From assembly GCA_934771475.1 (NCBI GenBank), contig CAKVMD010000001.1:62001-126000 (forward strand): 64,000 nt of DNA, written 5' to 3'. Position 1 is the stretch's first letter. Each line of letters begins with the position of its first letter. A program made the translations under genes and the position numbers. Shown here piece after piece: positions 27,842-36,809 of this stretch. The notes under the pieces are model-generated. The model did no database searches, was not told the origin of the DNA, and was given only the letters and a program-made list of their open reading frames with translations. The stretch is from an uncultured Clostridia bacterium. Its GTDB lineage: Bacteria; Bacillota; Clostridia; Christensenellales; UBA1242.

Positions 27842-28115
27842 TCTAAATTTAGACTTAAACTAAAAAAGTTCTCCTCATCACTTAGGACGAAAGAGAACTT
27901 TTCGTGGTACCACCTAATTTCAGCTGTTATGCTTTTAACAGCCCTTATTTACCTTTAACGCAGGTTTTTACGACGCAAACTACTTTTGTTTTTTCGTAAG
28001 CGCAACTAGAAAGCGAATTCAACTGCCACCTCTTTGGTTTTCTTTCACCTACCAAAACCTCTCTGTAAAGCGTGCATCGGTTTACTACTCTTTCATCATC
28101 GTCTTTTAATATACA
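27842..28115 (-). promoter_or_regulatory. T-box leader of the phe operon
   Basis: On the minus strand this is a classic T-box. The conserved AGGTGGTACCACG (complement of 27903-27915) is followed by a terminator with arms AAGTTCTC and GAGAACTT (27866-27873, 27893-27900) and a T run. Uncharged tRNA pairs with the antiterminator bulge and lets transcription continue. A GAATTC at 28015-28020 on the 3' side of stem I supplies a UUC triplet suited to tRNA-Phe; that specifier position is my inference. The leader controls pheS, pheT and, by gene overlap, nifS and thiI. Confidence 0.93.
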
Positions 28116-28121
28116 TTAGTA

Positions 28122-28150
28122 ATTATATATTGAGAGCGTTTTTAAGTCAA
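28122..28150 (-). promoter_or_regulatory. Promoter of the phe T-box operon
   Basis: Minus strand TTGACT (complement of 28145-28150), 17-base spacer, perfect TATAAT (complement of 28122-28127). The start of transcription is expected near 28115. Confidence 0.87.
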
Positions 28151-28225
28151 ATGATTTTTAAATGTTTATCAAATTATTTGCATTTTTTGCTTAATTTTGA
28201 TAGGATAAAATAAAAATGAGGAAAT

Positions 28226-29104
28226 ATGAAATATCAAACTTACATTGCTGGCAAAGATTCGGGCAAAAACATATATTACTTTTTAAAAAATAAGGGCTTT
28301 TCAGAAAATTACATTTCTAATCTGCGAAAAACTCCCAATTCTATACTCCTTAATGGAAAGATAGCAAATACAAGAGCGAAAATACTAGAAAACGACAAAA
28401 TTGAAATTCTTTCATCTCCAAATAAGAAAACAGAAATTATGCCTTGCATACTACCACTAGATATTGTATTTGAAGACGCATACTACTTACTAATATTTAA
28501 ACCAAGTGGTTTATCTTGTATGCCAAACAAAGCCCACTATAATCAAAATTTGGCTGGCGCAATCATTTCTTATATGCAAGAAAAAGATGAAAATTTTACG
28601 CTTCGCATAATAAATCGTCTTGACAAAGACACTGCTGGCTTTATATTAGTTGCCAAAACAAGTCTTGCGCTTCAAGAAATTAAAGATGTTTCAAAATCTT
28701 ACCTTGCAATTTGTGAGGGAAAAATAAACAAAAATTTGGTTATAGATAAAAAGATAGAAACAATTTCTGCTAACGGAATAAATCAACAAAAAAGAGTCAT
28801 ATCTTCAAATGGCAAGGACGCCATTACTTATGTTTACCCTATTGCAAACACCCCATCTCACTCATTAATAAAACTCATTTTAGAGCATGGGCGAACTCAT
28901 CAAATCAGGCTTCATTTATCTTCAATAGGACATCCCCTGCTTGGAGATGAAATTTATGGCAAAAAAAGCGAATTATTAAACCACACCGCGCTTATTTGCG
29001 ATGAATTTTCATTTTTTCACCCATATAGAAATGAAACGCTAACCTTCAAGCACACACTCCCTTCCGATTTCAGTCATACTTGTGATATTTTGAACTTAAA
29101 ATAA
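28226..29104 (+). CDS. RluA-family RNA pseudouridine synthase
   Basis: A 292-residue enzyme that would convert specific uridines in 23S rRNA or tRNA to pseudouridine. The N-terminal part (about 15-70) resembles an S4-like RNA-binding region. The catalytic domain has the RluA motif RIINRLDKDTAGFILVAKTS with the catalytic Asp, and the C-terminal block HGRTHQIRLHLSSIGHPLLGDEIYG. Length and motifs are complete. GAGGAAAT is the ribosome binding site. The target position cannot be inferred. Confidence 0.93.
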   Translation: MKYQTYIAGKDSGKNIYYFLKNKGFSENYISNLRKTPNSILLNGKIANTRAKILENDKIEILSSPNKKTEIMPCILPLDIVFEDAYYLLIFKPSGLSCMPNKAHYNQNLAGAIISYMQEKDENFTLRIINRLDKDTAGFILVAKTSLALQEIKDVSKSYLAICEGKINKNLVIDKKIETISANGINQQKRVISSNGKDAITYVYPIANTPSHSLIKLILEHGRTHQIRLHLSSIGHPLLGDEIYGKKSELLNHTALICDEFSFFHPYRNETLTFKHTLPSDFSHTCDILNLK

Positions 29105-29115
29105 GAAATTTACCC

Positions 29116-29176
29116 GATTTTAAGTATTGACTTTTTGATTTTAGGTATTGACTTTTTACTCTATGTGCATTAAAAT
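29116..29176 (+). promoter_or_regulatory. Promoter with tandemly duplicated -35 region
   Basis: Two adjacent 21-base repeats (29116-29136 and 29137-29157, one mismatch) each contain TTGACTTTTT. The second TTGACT (29148-29153) is 17 bases before TAAAAT (29171-29176), a good promoter for the 317-residue gene. The first copy supplies an extra -35 box 21 bases upstream. Confidence 0.75.
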
Positions 29177-29241
29177 AAGACTACACAAATTTTTAGAACA
29201 AAAATTTATATAATCACTGAAAATTAGGAGGATTACAGGTT

Positions 29242-30195
29242 ATGAAATTAGAAGATAAAAGAATGCTTGAAACCTTTTATGGTTCAAAGAAAAAGCCAAC
29301 CTTGCTCACAGGGAAAAATCATTCAATAAAAACACACATAGAGTTTGATAAAGATACAAATACTTGTTATATTTATGAAGAATATTCTTTAACTGGGAAT
29401 GTTACAACTCGTTATAAGAGAAAGTATGTATTGGAAGATATTTTTAATCCATCATCACTATCTTTGCAAGAGGTGAAAAGAATAACGACTCCTTCACAAA
29501 AGACCGAGGACTATTTAATGGAAATCTTTGATAGCGAAGATACCCTTGCAGACTCATTTCCACATACAACAATCGTACACAAAGTTTTTAATGATATAGA
29601 GGGAAAGTTAACAAAAGATGCAACAAGATTTTATGCGCCTTTAACTGAAAACCCTAAACAAGTATGCAATAAAAGACATGGATATTTCAGCATTTATAAA
29701 AATGGAGCACAATACATTATTGAATTTAATTTAAACGAAATCTTGCATTGCTTTAATAATGAAGGCATGAAAGCCACCCCAGCTAACGACTACGAAGAAA
29801 CCGCAGACATTTTAGAAAGATTTCTTAATGTTTCAATTTATAAAGGAACAAGAAGAGTTTATAAAGAGAGACTCATAACTTCTTACGCTTTTAATTACTC
29901 TGACACAAATGATTCATACACTCTTGCTGACGGAACCACTCGTCCATGCCACAAAACAGAGTCATGTTCAAGCAATGGAGTCAATCCTCTTGATAGCGAA
30001 GCAATCAAATGCATCCTTGAATGGTGCTACGGACTTGAAAAAGAGAAAGATTTGTTAGCAAACACACCCGCAGGAGTATATGATGCTGCGAAAATGATAG
30101 TTAAACACTATCAAGAAGCTCAAAGACGCGCTTTGGAAGAAACTACTGAGCACGAACAAGTAGACGCTGATGATTCTTATCACGAGAATTTCTAA
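29242..30195 (+). CDS. Unrecognised 317-residue protein
   Basis: This gene has a strong promoter, an AGGAGG ribosome binding site and its own terminator, so it is very probably real, but I do not recognise its family. The product is soluble and hydrophilic, with no signal peptide or membrane segment. The N-terminal half looks beta-rich (THIEFDKDTNTCYIYEEYS, TTRYKRKYVLEDIF). The middle contains RHGYFSIYKNGAQYIIEFNL. The C-terminal quarter is helical (ILEWCYGLEKEKDLL, VKHYQEAQRRALEETTE) and ends in an acidic tail. Five cysteines lie in the C-terminal two thirds, with no obvious metal-binding spacing. Confidence 0.75.
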   Translation: MKLEDKRMLETFYGSKKKPTLLTGKNHSIKTHIEFDKDTNTCYIYEEYSLTGNVTTRYKRKYVLEDIFNPSSLSLQEVKRITTPSQKTEDYLMEIFDSEDTLADSFPHTTIVHKVFNDIEGKLTKDATRFYAPLTENPKQVCNKRHGYFSIYKNGAQYIIEFNLNEILHCFNNEGMKATPANDYEETADILERFLNVSIYKGTRRVYKERLITSYAFNYSDTNDSYTLADGTTRPCHKTESCSSNGVNPLDSEAIKCILEWCYGLEKEKDLLANTPAGVYDAAKMIVKHYQEAQRRALEETTEHEQVDADDSYHENF

Positions 30196-30219
30196 CAGCA
30201 CCCATATTTACGAAAAAAT

Positions 30220-30248
30220 AAAAGGCAATGACATATTGCCTTTTATTG
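30220..30248 (+). terminator. Terminator of the 317-residue gene
   Basis: AAAAGGCAAT (30220-30229) pairs with ATTGCCTTTT (30235-30244) around five bases, followed by ATT. Confidence 0.88.
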
Positions 30249-30250
30249 TT

Positions 30251-30281
30251 AAAAAACCAAATCAATTCGATTTGGTTTTTT
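30251..30281 (-). terminator. Terminator after tRNA-Leu
   Basis: Perfect 13-base arms AAAAAACCAAATC (30251-30263) and GATTTGGTTTTTT (30269-30281) enclose five bases. It follows the tRNA 3' end by two bases on the minus strand, with a T run inside the right arm. Confidence 0.9.
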
Positions 30282-30283
30282 CT

Positions 30284-30365
30284 TGGTGCAGGCGGTGGGA
30301 GTCGAACCCACACTCTTTCGAACTTGCCCCTTAAACAAGCGCGTCTGCCATTCCGCCACGCCTGC
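30284..30365 (-). tRNA. tRNA-Leu, anticodon AAG
   Basis: On the minus strand a full cloverleaf can be drawn. The acceptor stem is GCAGGCG/CGCCTGC with discriminator A and an encoded CCA. The D stem is GCG/CGC with a GG-containing loop. The anticodon stem is CTTGT/GCAAG around loop TTAAGGG, giving U33 and anticodon AAG. A class II variable arm is TTC-GAAA-GAG. The T arm is GTGGG-TTCGACT-CCCAC. The variable arm and A73 fit leucine. A34 would be expected to become inosine to read CUU/CUC. Confidence 0.92.
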
Positions 30366-30984
30366 ACGCTTCAAATGTTACTTTTTTATTATATTTATTT
30401 AAGATATGATTGTCAAGAGATTTTCGCTAATTTTTTCACTTTTTTTAATATAATTTTATCAATATCAATACTCTTTTATCTATATCGAATTTCAATTAAG
30501 ATTAATTATCAATAAGAATTTTTTTTAAAAGTATTTGCTAGCACATAAAGGCTCAGTTAAACCGTTCCACCTCTTATAATTTGTGCATTTATCGTCTAAT
30601 GTTTTGCACATTTGCCATTTTCCCTCGCCTATTTACACGTTTACAATTTTTTCCTCTTCTTCCTACTCTTCTATTTCTCCTCCTCGGCGCGAGAAAAATG
30701 AGCCTTAGCGCTCTCGCAAGGCTCATGGGCATCCCCAAGAAAAGTATGCCCGCGAGTTTTCTTAAAAAACTCGCTTTCTCGCGCCCCAAAGGCACATTCA
30801 AATCGTGTCAGATTATTTTATTGTCTAAATCATTCATGCTCATATGTCACAGCATCATATAATCAGTTTACGAAGTCAAAAAAGTCTTATATAATGCAAT
30901 TTCTGGGTTGAAAATATGCACTACGCACTGTCCGTCAAGCCTTTAACTATGTAACATTACAAATTTTTAATATTAAAATCTTAA
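30366..30984. other. 619-base non-coding region with structured core
   Basis: Bases 30366-30640 are AT-rich with no recognised signal. Bases 30647-30685 are a polypyrimidine tract on the plus strand (polypurine on minus, with several GGAGGAG-like runs). Next comes the GC-richer four-way-junction element at 30686-30785. Bases 30786-30984 have only small hairpins. Overlapping frames on both strands through the element (30581-30862 plus, 30589-30801 minus) look like by-products of the inverted repeats. Confidence 0.5.
30686..30785. ncRNA. Perfect four-way-junction fold, possible structured RNA or palindromic element
   Basis: Four perfect stems nest with almost no unpaired bases between them. 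The outer stem is GGCGCGAGAAA (30686-30696) with TTTCTCGCGCC (30775-30785). Arm A is ATGAGCCTT (30698-30706) with AAGGCTCAT (30718-30726). Arm B is GGGCAT (30727-30732) with ATGCCC (30746-30751). Arm C is GCGAGTTTT (30752-30760) with AAAACTCGC (30766-30774). Only one base separates the outer stem from arm A and the other junctions are flush. The fold works on either strand. It does not match any riboswitch or RNA family that I can recall. Strand and function are unknown. Confidence 0.6.
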
Positions 30985-31278
30985 CTACATATTCTTATTA
31001 AGTTCTTCAAATTCTTTAAGCCCTTTTTCGAATTGAGTTTTGCTTTCAGGGTCTAGTTTAAAAATAAGTCCAAAAAGTTGACCCGTATGCAATTTTTCTT
31101 CATTTGCTATATCCCTTATGGTTTGTTTGGCAACTGGGTCAGTTGTTTGTTCTAAATGGTTTTCATATTGAATTATTGCCTCTAATTCACCTATCGCATC
31201 AGCCCTTGCATTTTGAAGCGTCGTAAAAGCATTTGACCTGTTTTGGTTATTATCCATAATAGTAAAAAAATTTCTCAT
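30985..31278 (-). CDS. Small ferritin-like (encapsulated-ferritin type) protein
   Basis: A 97-residue all-helical protein. Two helices carry the metal-binding pattern of miniature ferritin-like proteins: Glu residues in IGELEAIIQYENHLEQ, then ANEEKLHTGQL with Glu-Glu-x2-His. Such two-helix chains form a four-helix iron site only as dimers. Some are encapsulin cargo, but no encapsulin gene is in this window. GGGAGGA precedes the ATG at 31278; a second ATG seven codons in is less likely. The gene appears to be a single unit next to clpX. Confidence 0.7.
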   Translation of the reverse strand: MRNFFTIMDNNQNRSNAFTTLQNARADAIGELEAIIQYENHLEQTTDPVAKQTIRDIANEEKLHTGQLFGLIFKLDPESKTQFEKGLKEFEELNKNM

Positions 31279-31365
31279 TGTTTCCTCCCTTTGTTATATA
31301 TTCATCAAACCTATAAAAAGTAACAATAAGAAAATACTCGTTTTGCTAGCAATATTCTTACGTAC

Positions 31366-31393
31366 AAAAAAAGAAGGCATAAAGCCTTCCTTT
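31366..31393 (-). terminator. Terminator abutting the clpX stop
   Basis: GAAGGC (31373-31378) and GCCTTC (31384-31389) form the stem around five bases. On the minus strand the stem is followed by TTTTTTTG. It begins within a few bases of the clpX stop codon. Confidence 0.85.
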
Positions 31394-32647
31394 TTAGCAA
31401 ACTTCTTTGATTTCCGCTTTCTTTATTATTTCTGGTTGCTCATTTTCAAGTTCAATAAAGTTTTTGGTTACAATAATTTTATCGACATCTTTAAAACTAG
31501 GCGCATCATACATCAATTTCGTCATTTTAGATTCGATTATTGTTCTTAATCCTCTTGCCCCAGTTTTTAATTCCATCGCCTTCTTGGCAATAGCGCGAAC
31601 CGCTTCATCAGAAAACTCAATTTTAATACCATCCATTTTGAACATTAATTCGTACTGTTTGATAATTGAGTTTTTAGGTTCTCTTAAAATCTTTACAAGT
31701 GCCTCTTCTGTTAAATCGTCAAGCCCAACCACAACTGGTAATCTGCCGATAAATTCTGGAATTAAACCGAACTTAACTAAATCATTTGGTTGAATCTCTT
31801 TAACATAGTTTGTTTTAGCTTTATCATCCAAGTCTTTAATTTCAGCATTAAAGCCTAAGGTTGTGTCCGTCTTTCTCGATTCAATAATTTTGTCTAAGCC
31901 AACAAAAGCGCCACCACAAATAAACAAAATGTTTGTAGTGTCAATTTGTATCATTTCTTGATGAGGGTGTTTTCTTCCTCCTTGTGGAGGCACAGATGCA
32001 ATGGTGCTTTCAAGAATTTTTAAAAGCGCTTGCTGAACGCCTTCCCCCGCAACATCTCTTGTAATAGAAACATTTTGGGTCTTTCTTGCGATTTTGTCGA
32101 TTTCATCAATGTATATTATCCCTCTTTGCGCCTTTTCAATATCATAATCTGCATTTTGGATAAGTTTTAATAAAATGTTTTCTACATCATCACCTACATA
32201 TCCTGCCTCGGTCAAAGTGGTTGCATCAGCAGTTGCAAAAGGCACTTTCAGCACCTTTGCAAGCGTCTTTGCAAGCAAGGTTTTCCCCGACCCAGTAGGC
32301 CCAACCATTAAAATGTTGCTTTTTTCTAGTTCGACATCATCTTGCTTATCTTTGATGCTGAAATTATAATTAAGCCTTTTATAATGGTTATACACGGCAA
32401 CAGCCAGCACTCTTTTAGCCTCGTCTTGTCCAACAATATAATCATCTAATTTAGCTTTAATTTCAGCAGGTGCAGGAAGTTCAATTTTTTCAAATTTGGT
32501 GGACTTCTTAACCTCTGTAACAATTTCCTTGCAAATTTCTATACATTCATCACAAATAAACGAATCTCCACTTGGACTTGCAATCAACTTTTTTGCATCT
32601 CGTTGGCTTTTTCCGCAGAAACTACATTTGCATTCATTATCAGCCAT
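31394..32647 (-). CDS. clpX: ATP-dependent Clp protease ATP-binding subunit ClpX
   Basis: A 417-residue AAA+ unfoldase that feeds proteins to ClpP. It has an N-terminal C4 zinc domain (CSFCGKS, then [10 protein letters not shown]), Walker [16 protein letters not shown] (about 119-127), the pore loop EAGYVGDD, Walker [12 protein letters not shown], and the C-terminal sensor region [12 protein letters not shown]. An LGF motif (TTLGFNAE) can contact ClpP. It follows clpP by 14 bases with an AGGAGG site, so the two are coexpressed. Confidence 0.98.
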   Translation of the reverse strand: MADNECKCSFCGKSQRDAKKLIASPSGDSFICDECIEICKEIVTEVKKSTKFEKIELPAPAEIKAKLDDYIVGQDEAKRVLAVAVYNHYKRLNYNFSIKDKQDDVELEKSNILMVGPTGSGKTLLAKTLAKVLKVPFATADATTLTEAGYVGDDVENILLKLIQNADYDIEKAQRGIIYIDEIDKIARKTQNVSITRDVAGEGVQQALLKILESTIASVPPQGGRKHPHQEMIQIDTTNILFICGGAFVGLDKIIESRKTDTTLGFNAEIKDLDDKAKTNYVKEIQPNDLVKFGLIPEFIGRLPVVVGLDDLTEEALVKILREPKNSIIKQYELMFKMDGIKIEFSDEAVRAIAKKAMELKTGARGLRTIIESKMTKLMYDAPSFKDVDKIIVTKNFIELENEQPEIIKKAEIKEVC

Positions 32648-32661
32648 TTTGCCTCCTAAAT

Positions 32662-33252
32662 TTACTGCTTTTTGTTGCGAGAGACGAATATTTCGTCAAT
32701 AATTCCGTATTCTTTTGCCTCTTTTGCTGTCATATAGTTGTCTCTATCGGTATCTTTTTCAACTTGTTCAAGGGGCTTTCCAGTGTTTTCGCTTAGCATG
32801 TGGTTCATGCGCTCTTTAATATATTGGATATGATTTGCTTGAATTTGAATATCACTAACTTGCCCTTGCGCGCCACCAAGTGGCTGATGAATCATAATTT
32901 CACTATTTGGAAGCGCAAATCTCTTTCCTTTTGTTCCGCCAGCAAGCAAGAATGCTCCCATAGAAGCCGCTCTGCCAACGCAGATTGTAGAAACATCGCA
33001 CTTGATATATTTCATGGTATCATATATGGCGAGCCCCGCCGAAACACTTCCTCCCGGACTGTTGATATAAATAAAAATATCCTTATTTGGGTTTTTGCCT
33101 TCAAGGTAAATGAGTTGAGCAATAACAATATTAGCAACATTGTCATCAATTTCCCCATTTAAAAAGATAATTCTATCCTCTAAAAGTCTTGAATAGATAT
33201 CATAAGATCTTTCGCTATTTCCTGTTTGGTCTACAACCATTGGTATTAACAT
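32662..33252 (-). CDS. clpP: ATP-dependent Clp protease proteolytic subunit ClpP
   Basis: A 196-residue serine protease of normal length that assembles into double heptameric rings. The catalytic Ser lies in [14 protein letters not shown], His in [15 protein letters not shown], and the Asp in the following C-terminal region ([11 protein letters not shown]). The N-terminal axial loop segment is [26 protein letters not shown] site precedes the ATG. It lies between tig and clpX, the widely conserved tig-clpP-clpX order. Confidence 0.98.
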   Translation of the reverse strand: MLIPMVVDQTGNSERSYDIYSRLLEDRIIFLNGEIDDNVANIVIAQLIYLEGKNPNKDIFIYINSPGGSVSAGLAIYDTMKYIKCDVSTICVGRAASMGAFLLAGGTKGKRFALPNSEIMIHQPLGGAQGQVSDIQIQANHIQYIKERMNHMLSENTGKPLEQVEKDTDRDNYMTAKEAKEYGIIDEIFVSRNKKQ

Positions 33253-33473
33253 AAATATCCTCCCCTTATTTATTTAAAATATTCACACGAAACAAAATTA
33301 TAAATGCTTTTAAATGACGATGATACGCCCGCAATCTTTATCTAAAATTTAAATTTATCGAGCGAAATTTAGCATCTATTAAAAAACAATTTGTTTCCCT
33401 AAAAGAAATGGAATCACCCAAAACGAGTAATTCCACCTTAGGTCTAGTTAAATTATATGCTTTTCAACCGCGA

Positions 33474-34748
33474 TTATTTTGTTTGAGATTTGATAAAATC
33501 CAATACTTTTGTCATAATTGCGTTGTTTTCAAAATAAGCATAGTCATTTTCGTTCAATCCTTTCTTAAAATCTTCAACGCTCATGCCATACTTGCTTGCA
33601 TACTCGCCAATAATTTTGTCAAGGTCCTCTGCGCTAACGCTGATTTTGTTGTCAGCAATGATTCTTTGAAGAACAAGTCTTGTTTTGATATTCTTTTCAG
33701 CATCAAGTTTGCGCTCGTTTTTAAATTCTTCCTCTGTTTTTCCAAGGTAAGTTAAATAATCAGCAAGTTTCATACCTTGATGAGAAAGTCTATGCTCAAA
33801 ATCTTCTACCATGTGGTGAACTTCATGGTCAATCATGCTTGCAGGCACTTCAATGTTTGCCTTTTCAGCAATATCATCAAGAAGTTTAACATCAAAATCT
33901 CTTTCAGCCTTTTCTTCTGCAACTTTCAAGAGGTTTTCCTTTATGGATTTCTTGTATTCTTCAAGAGTTTCAAACTCAGTTGTATCTGCAACAAACTTAT
34001 CATTAATCTCTGGAAGAACTTTCTTTTCAACTTTTTTAAGAGTTACTTTAAATACTGCTGGCTTTCCTTTAAGATTTTCTGCTGGATAGTTTGCTGGGAA
34101 AGTAACATTAACATCTTTTTCCTCGTTAAGTTTCATCCCAACAACTTGGTCCTCAAACCCATCAATAAAAGTGTGAGAGCCAAGTTCAAGTCTATAATCT
34201 TGCGCTTCTCCGCCTTCAAACTTCTCTCCGTCAACATATCCTACAAAGTCAATAGTTGCGAAATCTCCATTTTCAGCATCTTTTTGCTCTTCAACATATC
34301 TTGCATGATTTGCTTGTGTGAGTTTCAATTCGTTTTCGATTTGTTCATCTGTAACTTCTGCCTTGTCTTTTTCTACCTTAATTTCTGCAAGGTTTGGCAA
34401 ATTAAATTCTGGCATTAAGTCAAAAACTAAAACAACTTGAAGTCCTTTATCGGCAGTGAAGGAATTGTTTTCTACGTGTGGATGTCCTGCAACTGAAACT
34501 TGTGGGTTTTCTTGTAAAAACTTGCTGTATTCTTTTGAAACAACTCTATCGAAAGCGTCATCGAAGAAAACTGTATCACCGTAGTTTTGTTCAATCACTC
34601 TTCTTGGAGCATGGCCCTTTCTAAATCCTTGAATGTTGAATTTACCTTTGGTAAGTTCATAAACTTCGTTAACTTCCTTTTCCCAATCTTGCGCTGAAAC
34701 AGAAATGTTTAAAACGCCTTGTTTTTCTCTTTTTTCAAATGTAAACAT
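33474..34748 (-). CDS. tig: Trigger factor
   Basis: A 424-residue ribosome-bound chaperone and peptidyl-prolyl isomerase. The N-terminal ribosome-binding domain has the signature FNIQGFRKGHAPRRVIEQ; the isomerase domain (about 150-240) includes ATIDFVGYVDGEKFEGG; the rest is the helical chaperone domain. The start is set at the ATG at 34748, where AAAAGGAG sits just upstream. A longer frame from 34823 would add residues unlike the family and would overlap the promoter. Confidence 0.97.
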   Translation of the reverse strand: MFTFEKREKQGVLNISVSAQDWEKEVNEVYELTKGKFNIQGFRKGHAPRRVIEQNYGDTVFFDDAFDRVVSKEYSKFLQENPQVSVAGHPHVENNSFTADKGLQVVLVFDLMPEFNLPNLAEIKVEKDKAEVTDEQIENELKLTQANHARYVEEQKDAENGDFATIDFVGYVDGEKFEGGEAQDYRLELGSHTFIDGFEDQVVGMKLNEEKDVNVTFPANYPAENLKGKPAVFKVTLKKVEKKVLPEINDKFVADTTEFETLEEYKKSIKENLLKVAEEKAERDFDVKLLDDIAEKANIEVPASMIDHEVHHMVEDFEHRLSHQGMKLADYLTYLGKTEEEFKNERKLDAEKNIKTRLVLQRIIADNKISVSAEDLDKIIGEYASKYGMSVEDFKKGLNENDYAYFENNAIMTKVLDFIKSQTK

Positions 34749-34793
34749 ATTTTCTCCTTTTGTGGCGAAATCATCGCCTATTACACAAATGTA

Positions 34794-34823
34794 ATGATAG
34801 CACACTTGCGAAGCAAAATGCAA
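34794..34823 (-). promoter_or_regulatory. tig promoter, extended -10
   Basis: Minus strand TTGCAT (complement of 34818-34823), 18-base spacer, TATCAT (complement of 34794-34799) preceded by TGC, which makes an extended -10 element. Confidence 0.65.
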
Positions 34824-34870
34824 CTAAATTTGTTAACTTTAAGAAATGTTTGACAATTAAATTAAAAAAT

Positions 34871-34900
34871 AAAAAGACTTTTCAAAATAAAGTCTTTTTG
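34871..34900. terminator. Terminator between the 125-residue membrane gene and tig
   Basis: AAAAAGACTT and AAGTCTTTTT pair at about 34871-34899. On the minus strand it is followed by ATTTTTTAATTT, so it can end the transcript of the gene finishing at 34989. Confidence 0.75.
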
Positions 34901-34988
34901 ATTGTGTTGTTTGATGTTACTGGCTTGGTTTAGGCTTTGTTAGGTCGCAACTTGTATTTTCAAACGCCAAATCTCTTCAAAAATTCAA

Positions 34989-35366
34989 TTAAATTTTCCC
35001 GCTAAAAATTAAAGAAAAACATATTACAATAACCACTGCCATTACTGCCATTATGGTTATCTGTTTTACTTTGTCGCCTACCAGTGTTTTTTTGAACTTT
35101 TTTATATAAACTTGGCTATTATTTTCAATATCCTCTCTTGTTGTAGAAGAGTAATTTATAAGTTTCGCCACATACAAATTAAATTTTTCGTCAAATAAGG
35201 TATAAAACTCATGCTTATAATCTAGCACAAGCGCAACTATCCAATAAACTAAAATTGCTATAATTCCAGTCAGTGCAAAATAAAGCATTCCTGACCAAAG
35301 TCCTGACAATGCTGAGCACAGGCCTATGAGTGCAACTGCACCAATGGTAACAAAAATATTTCTCAT
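34989..35366 (-). CDS. Small integral membrane protein, unrecognised
   Basis: A 125-residue protein with two N-terminal hydrophobic helices (FVTIGAVALIGLCSALSG and MLYFALTGIIAILVYWIVALVL), a basic and polar cytoplasmic region (about 55-98, including KKFKKTLVGDKVK) and a C-terminal helix (ITIMAVMAVVIVICFSLIF). The start is placed at the ATG at 35366; the upstream GTG is part of the AAGGTG ribosome binding site. No family is recognised. The next gene upstream also encodes a small membrane protein, so the two may act together. Confidence 0.65.
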   Translation of the reverse strand: MRNIFVTIGAVALIGLCSALSGLWSGMLYFALTGIIAILVYWIVALVLDYKHEFYTLFDEKFNLYVAKLINYSSTTREDIENNSQVYIKKFKKTLVGDKVKQITIMAVMAVVIVICFSLIFSGKI

Positions 35367-35383
35367 ATACACCTTAAAATATG

Positions 35384-35421
35384 GACTAGTATGTTATGTT
35401 TTTATATCAATAGTAGACTAG
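35384..35421. repeat. Palindromic repeat with CTAGT / ACTAG ends
   Basis: CTAGT (35386-35390) and ACTAG (35417-35421) bound a segment related to 26765-26801 (29 of 37 bases identical). It lies between two small membrane-protein genes. Confidence 0.65.
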
Positions 35422-35425
35422 TGAA

Positions 35426-35725
35426 CTAGCCACCAATAATAATGGTTCGCCCCTGCAAAATAAACAAAACAACAATGGTTACAACAAACACAACATAACA
35501 TACAACCCACGCTATATGTCGATGTTTTTGTACCCATGAAAAAGCCACAATAATACACAATAGATAGGCAATGGTTTGACCAATAATATTAAAAATTGCG
35601 GAAACAGAAGTGTTGTTTTTCAATACTAGTGTCAAAAGTAATGAAACCGCAATGCATCCTATGCCTATAAATGCAAAAAGTGCCAATAGCGAAGATGACT
35701 TTTTATTCTCGTTTTTACTATCCAT
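35426..35725 (-). CDS. Small three-helix membrane protein, unrecognised
   Basis: A 99-residue protein with a short polar N-terminus (MDSKNENKKSSS) and three hydrophobic segments (LLALFAFIGIGCIAVSLLLTL, IGQTIAYLLCIIVAFSWV and HIAWVVCYVVFVVTIVVLFIL). AAAGGAC precedes the ATG. It lies 27 bases downstream of gap. No function can be assigned. Confidence 0.62.
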   Translation of the reverse strand: MDSKNENKKSSSLLALFAFIGIGCIAVSLLLTLVLKNNTSVSAIFNIIGQTIAYLLCIIVAFSWVQKHRHIAWVVCYVVFVVTIVVLFILQGRTIIIGG

Positions 35726-35752
35726 TTTTAGTCCTTTTGTAAATTTTTGTTT

Positions 35753-36760
<1,008 letters not shown>

Positions 36761-36809
36761 TTACTACTATTTTGACAAAACTTATAAATCTTAAAAATCT
36801 TTTACTATT

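Noticed and set aside
30581..30862. Hydrophobic open frame on plus across the four-way-junction element, with an overlapping basic frame on minus (30589-30801).
   Set aside because: Both frames owe their openness to inverted repeats, have no good ribosome binding site, and have skewed composition.
33474..34823. A longer trigger factor starting at 34823.
   Set aside because: The extra residues overlap a promoter and are unlike the family; the ATG at 34748 has a good ribosome binding site.
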